This document shows, piece after piece, positions 6,497 through 7,295 of a stretch of DNA of 7,295 bases. The notes below the pieces were generated by a model that was not told the DNA's origin, searched no databases, and worked only from the letters and a program-made list of their open reading frames with translations. The position numbers were made by a program, and so were the translations under genes. Source of the DNA: Candidatus Bathyarchaeota archaeon (GTDB lineage Archaea; Thermoproteota; Bathyarchaeia; Bathyarchaeales; Bathycorpusculaceae); assembly GCA_018396615.1 (NCBI GenBank), contig JAGTQT010000050.1, positions 3,533 to 10,827 on the forward strand. Direction: 5' to 3'. Every line of letters begins with the position of its first letter. The stretch's first letter is position 1.

Positions 6497-6525
6497 TACT
6501 CCGATTACGTGCTCACTCATTTTTC

Positions 6526-6537
6526 TAAAATATTAAC
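6526..6537 (-). promoter_or_regulatory. Candidate TATA box of the PDO gene
   Basis: The A/T-rich stretch TTAATATTTTAG on the minus strand lies about 45 bases before the ATG. A start of transcription some 25 bases downstream would give a leader of about 20 bases that includes the GGTGAG site. It suggests the PDO gene is transcribed on its own, although the reductase gene lies upstream in the same direction. Confidence 0.4.
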
Positions 6538-6603
6538 CTTGCCAAACTTTTCGCGCGTCTATATTACATAGCGCTGCGATGCCTGTTGACTGCATGTGTG
6601 TAG

Positions 6604-7295
6604 TCAGCCTGGAAAAGGGCATGTTTGTGTTGGGCATCCGCCTGCGTACTCTGATTGCGCTGATACGAATTTTCCTGTTTCAGTTTTCACTTCTCCGATA
6701 TAGAGAACTTGTTCCGGCTTGCTTCCGTATCTGAATACGGTTACACCTTTGCATTTCAATTTCAACGCTAGCTCGTAAACCTTTTTCACGTCTTCAACCG
6801 TTGCCTCATTCGGCATATTCACGGTTTTCGAAACCGCGTTGTCAGTGTATTTCTGGAATGCAGCCTGCATTTTGACATGCCATTCGGGCTTGATGTCCAA
6901 GGCAGTAACGAATAATCTTTTAACGTCTTCTGGAACTCCGCTAATGTTCTGGACTGAGCCTGTTCTCGCAACTTCTTCAAGTAGCCTAGCACTGTAGAAG
7001 CCTCGTTCTTTGGCTGTTGCCTCAAATAGCGGGTTGGTTTCAAAAAGCCTTGCTCCGCTTAGAACGTTTCTTATGAAGGAAATCGCGAAGATAGGTTCGA
7101 TTCCAGAGGAGCAGCCAGCTATGATGCTTATGCTTCCCGTAGGCGCAATCGTCGTCACCGTCGCGTTTCTGAGCACACTATACTTTTCTTTCCAGATGCT
7201 TCGGTCAAAGTTCGGAAAGGCGCCCCGCTGCTCCGCAATCTCCTTTCCAGATGCTTCGGTCAAAGTTCGGAAAGGCGCCCCGCTGCTCCGCAATC
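6604..7295 (-). CDS. nrdJ: Adenosylcobalamin-dependent (class II) ribonucleoside reductase, C-terminal part
   Basis: Reduces ribonucleotides to deoxyribonucleotides for DNA synthesis, using a cobalamin-derived radical. Only about 212 C-terminal residues are in the window, out of a protein normally several times longer. Seen: AEQRGAFPNF, then LRNATVTTIAPTGSISI and AGCSSGIEPIFA (the phosphate-binding loop region of the barrel), then DNAVSKTVNMPNEAT, CKGVTVFRYGS, and a C-terminal tail GGCPTQTCPFPG ending in TGA (6606-6604). The tail cysteines (C-x4-C) are the swinging pair that re-reduces the active site after each turnover. Upstream of about 7240 the reading frame is spoiled by a 53-bp repeat: the first 17 or so codons of the open frame (7293 to about 7243) are an out-of-frame copy and not real protein. 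The PDO gene lies 120 bases downstream on the same strand and may encode the electron donor. Confidence 0.93.
   Translation of the reverse strand, partial: LRSSGAPFRTLTEASGKEIAEQRGAFPNFDRSIWKEKYSVLRNATVTTIAPTGSISIIAGCSSGIEPIFAISFIRNVLSGARLFETNPLFEATAKERGFYSARLLEEVARTGSVQNISGVPEDVKRLFVTALDIKPEWHVKMQAAFQKYTDNAVSKTVNMPNEATVEDVKKVYELALKLKCKGVTVFRYGSKPEQVLYIGEVKTETGKFVSAQSEYAGGCPTQTCPFPG
7188..7295. repeat. 53-bp perfect direct repeat at the window end (period 55)
   Basis: Bases 7188-7240 recur exactly at 7243-7295 with two bases (TC) between copies. The repeat lies within the reductase gene and encodes IAEQRGAFPNFDRSIWK in both copies, but in different frames because 55 is not a multiple of 3. 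The family has no such duplication, and the second copy ends at the last base of the window. An assembly artefact at a contig end is the likeliest cause; a real tandem duplication would frameshift the gene. Confidence 0.95.

Noticed and set aside
6586..6607. Short inverted repeat (TGACT / AGTCA) overlapping the nrdJ stop codon
   Set aside because: Only five to six pairs with a 10-base loop and no T tract; not distinguishable from chance.

Overview
The window looks like a piece of an archaeal chromosome, probably a metagenomic contig. The evidence is a consensus archaeal TATA box (TTTATATA), Shine-Dalgarno sites matching an archaeal 16S 3' end (AGGAGGTGA), frequent GTG/TTG starts, an archaeal-length M29 aminopeptidase, and a two-domain protein disulfide oxidoreductase (PDO) of the kind found mainly in thermophilic and archaeal lineages. 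A TACK-type archaeon such as Bathyarchaeia would fit, but that placement is inference from gene style, not a phylogenetic result.

Layout. Positions 2-1249 (+) hold the 3' part of a B12-binding radical SAM protein whose N-terminus lies before the window. Positions 1377-2471 (+) encode an M29 metallo-aminopeptidase with all expected metal ligands. A nested inverted repeat (2484-2528) separates it from a convergent gene, 2529-2972 (-). That gene is a small PadR-type winged-helix regulator carrying a C-terminal TRASH-like cysteine cluster. It is divergent from a copper-transporting P1B-1 ATPase (3066-5540, +), which is followed 15 nt later by a 48-residue YHS/TRASH-like metal-binding protein (5556-5702, +) with a near-perfect ribosome binding site. 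The 93-bp divergent promoter contains a TATA box and two 12-bp direct repeats that make a plausible operator. Regulator, pump and small metal-binding protein form a compact copper-resistance cassette.

The right part runs on the minus strand. The C-terminal part of an adenosylcobalamin-dependent (class II) ribonucleotide reductase (6604-7295) is followed by a PDO gene (5839-6483). The PDO reads in a single frame from end to end but has an in-frame TAA in the linker between its two thioredoxin-fold units, so it appears as two half-genes. The PDO has its own apparent promoter and ribosome binding site. PDO and reductase could work together, with PDO supplying electrons to the C-terminal cysteine pair of the reductase.

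The last 108 bases contain a 53-bp perfect direct repeat (period 55) that re-encodes the same reductase peptide in a shifted frame. At a sequence end this is most likely an assembly artefact. The most interesting items are the PadR-TRASH regulator with its candidate operator, and the stop-interrupted PDO. I saw no tRNA, rRNA, CRISPR array or insertion sequence, and no gene-free stretch longer than about 140 bases.
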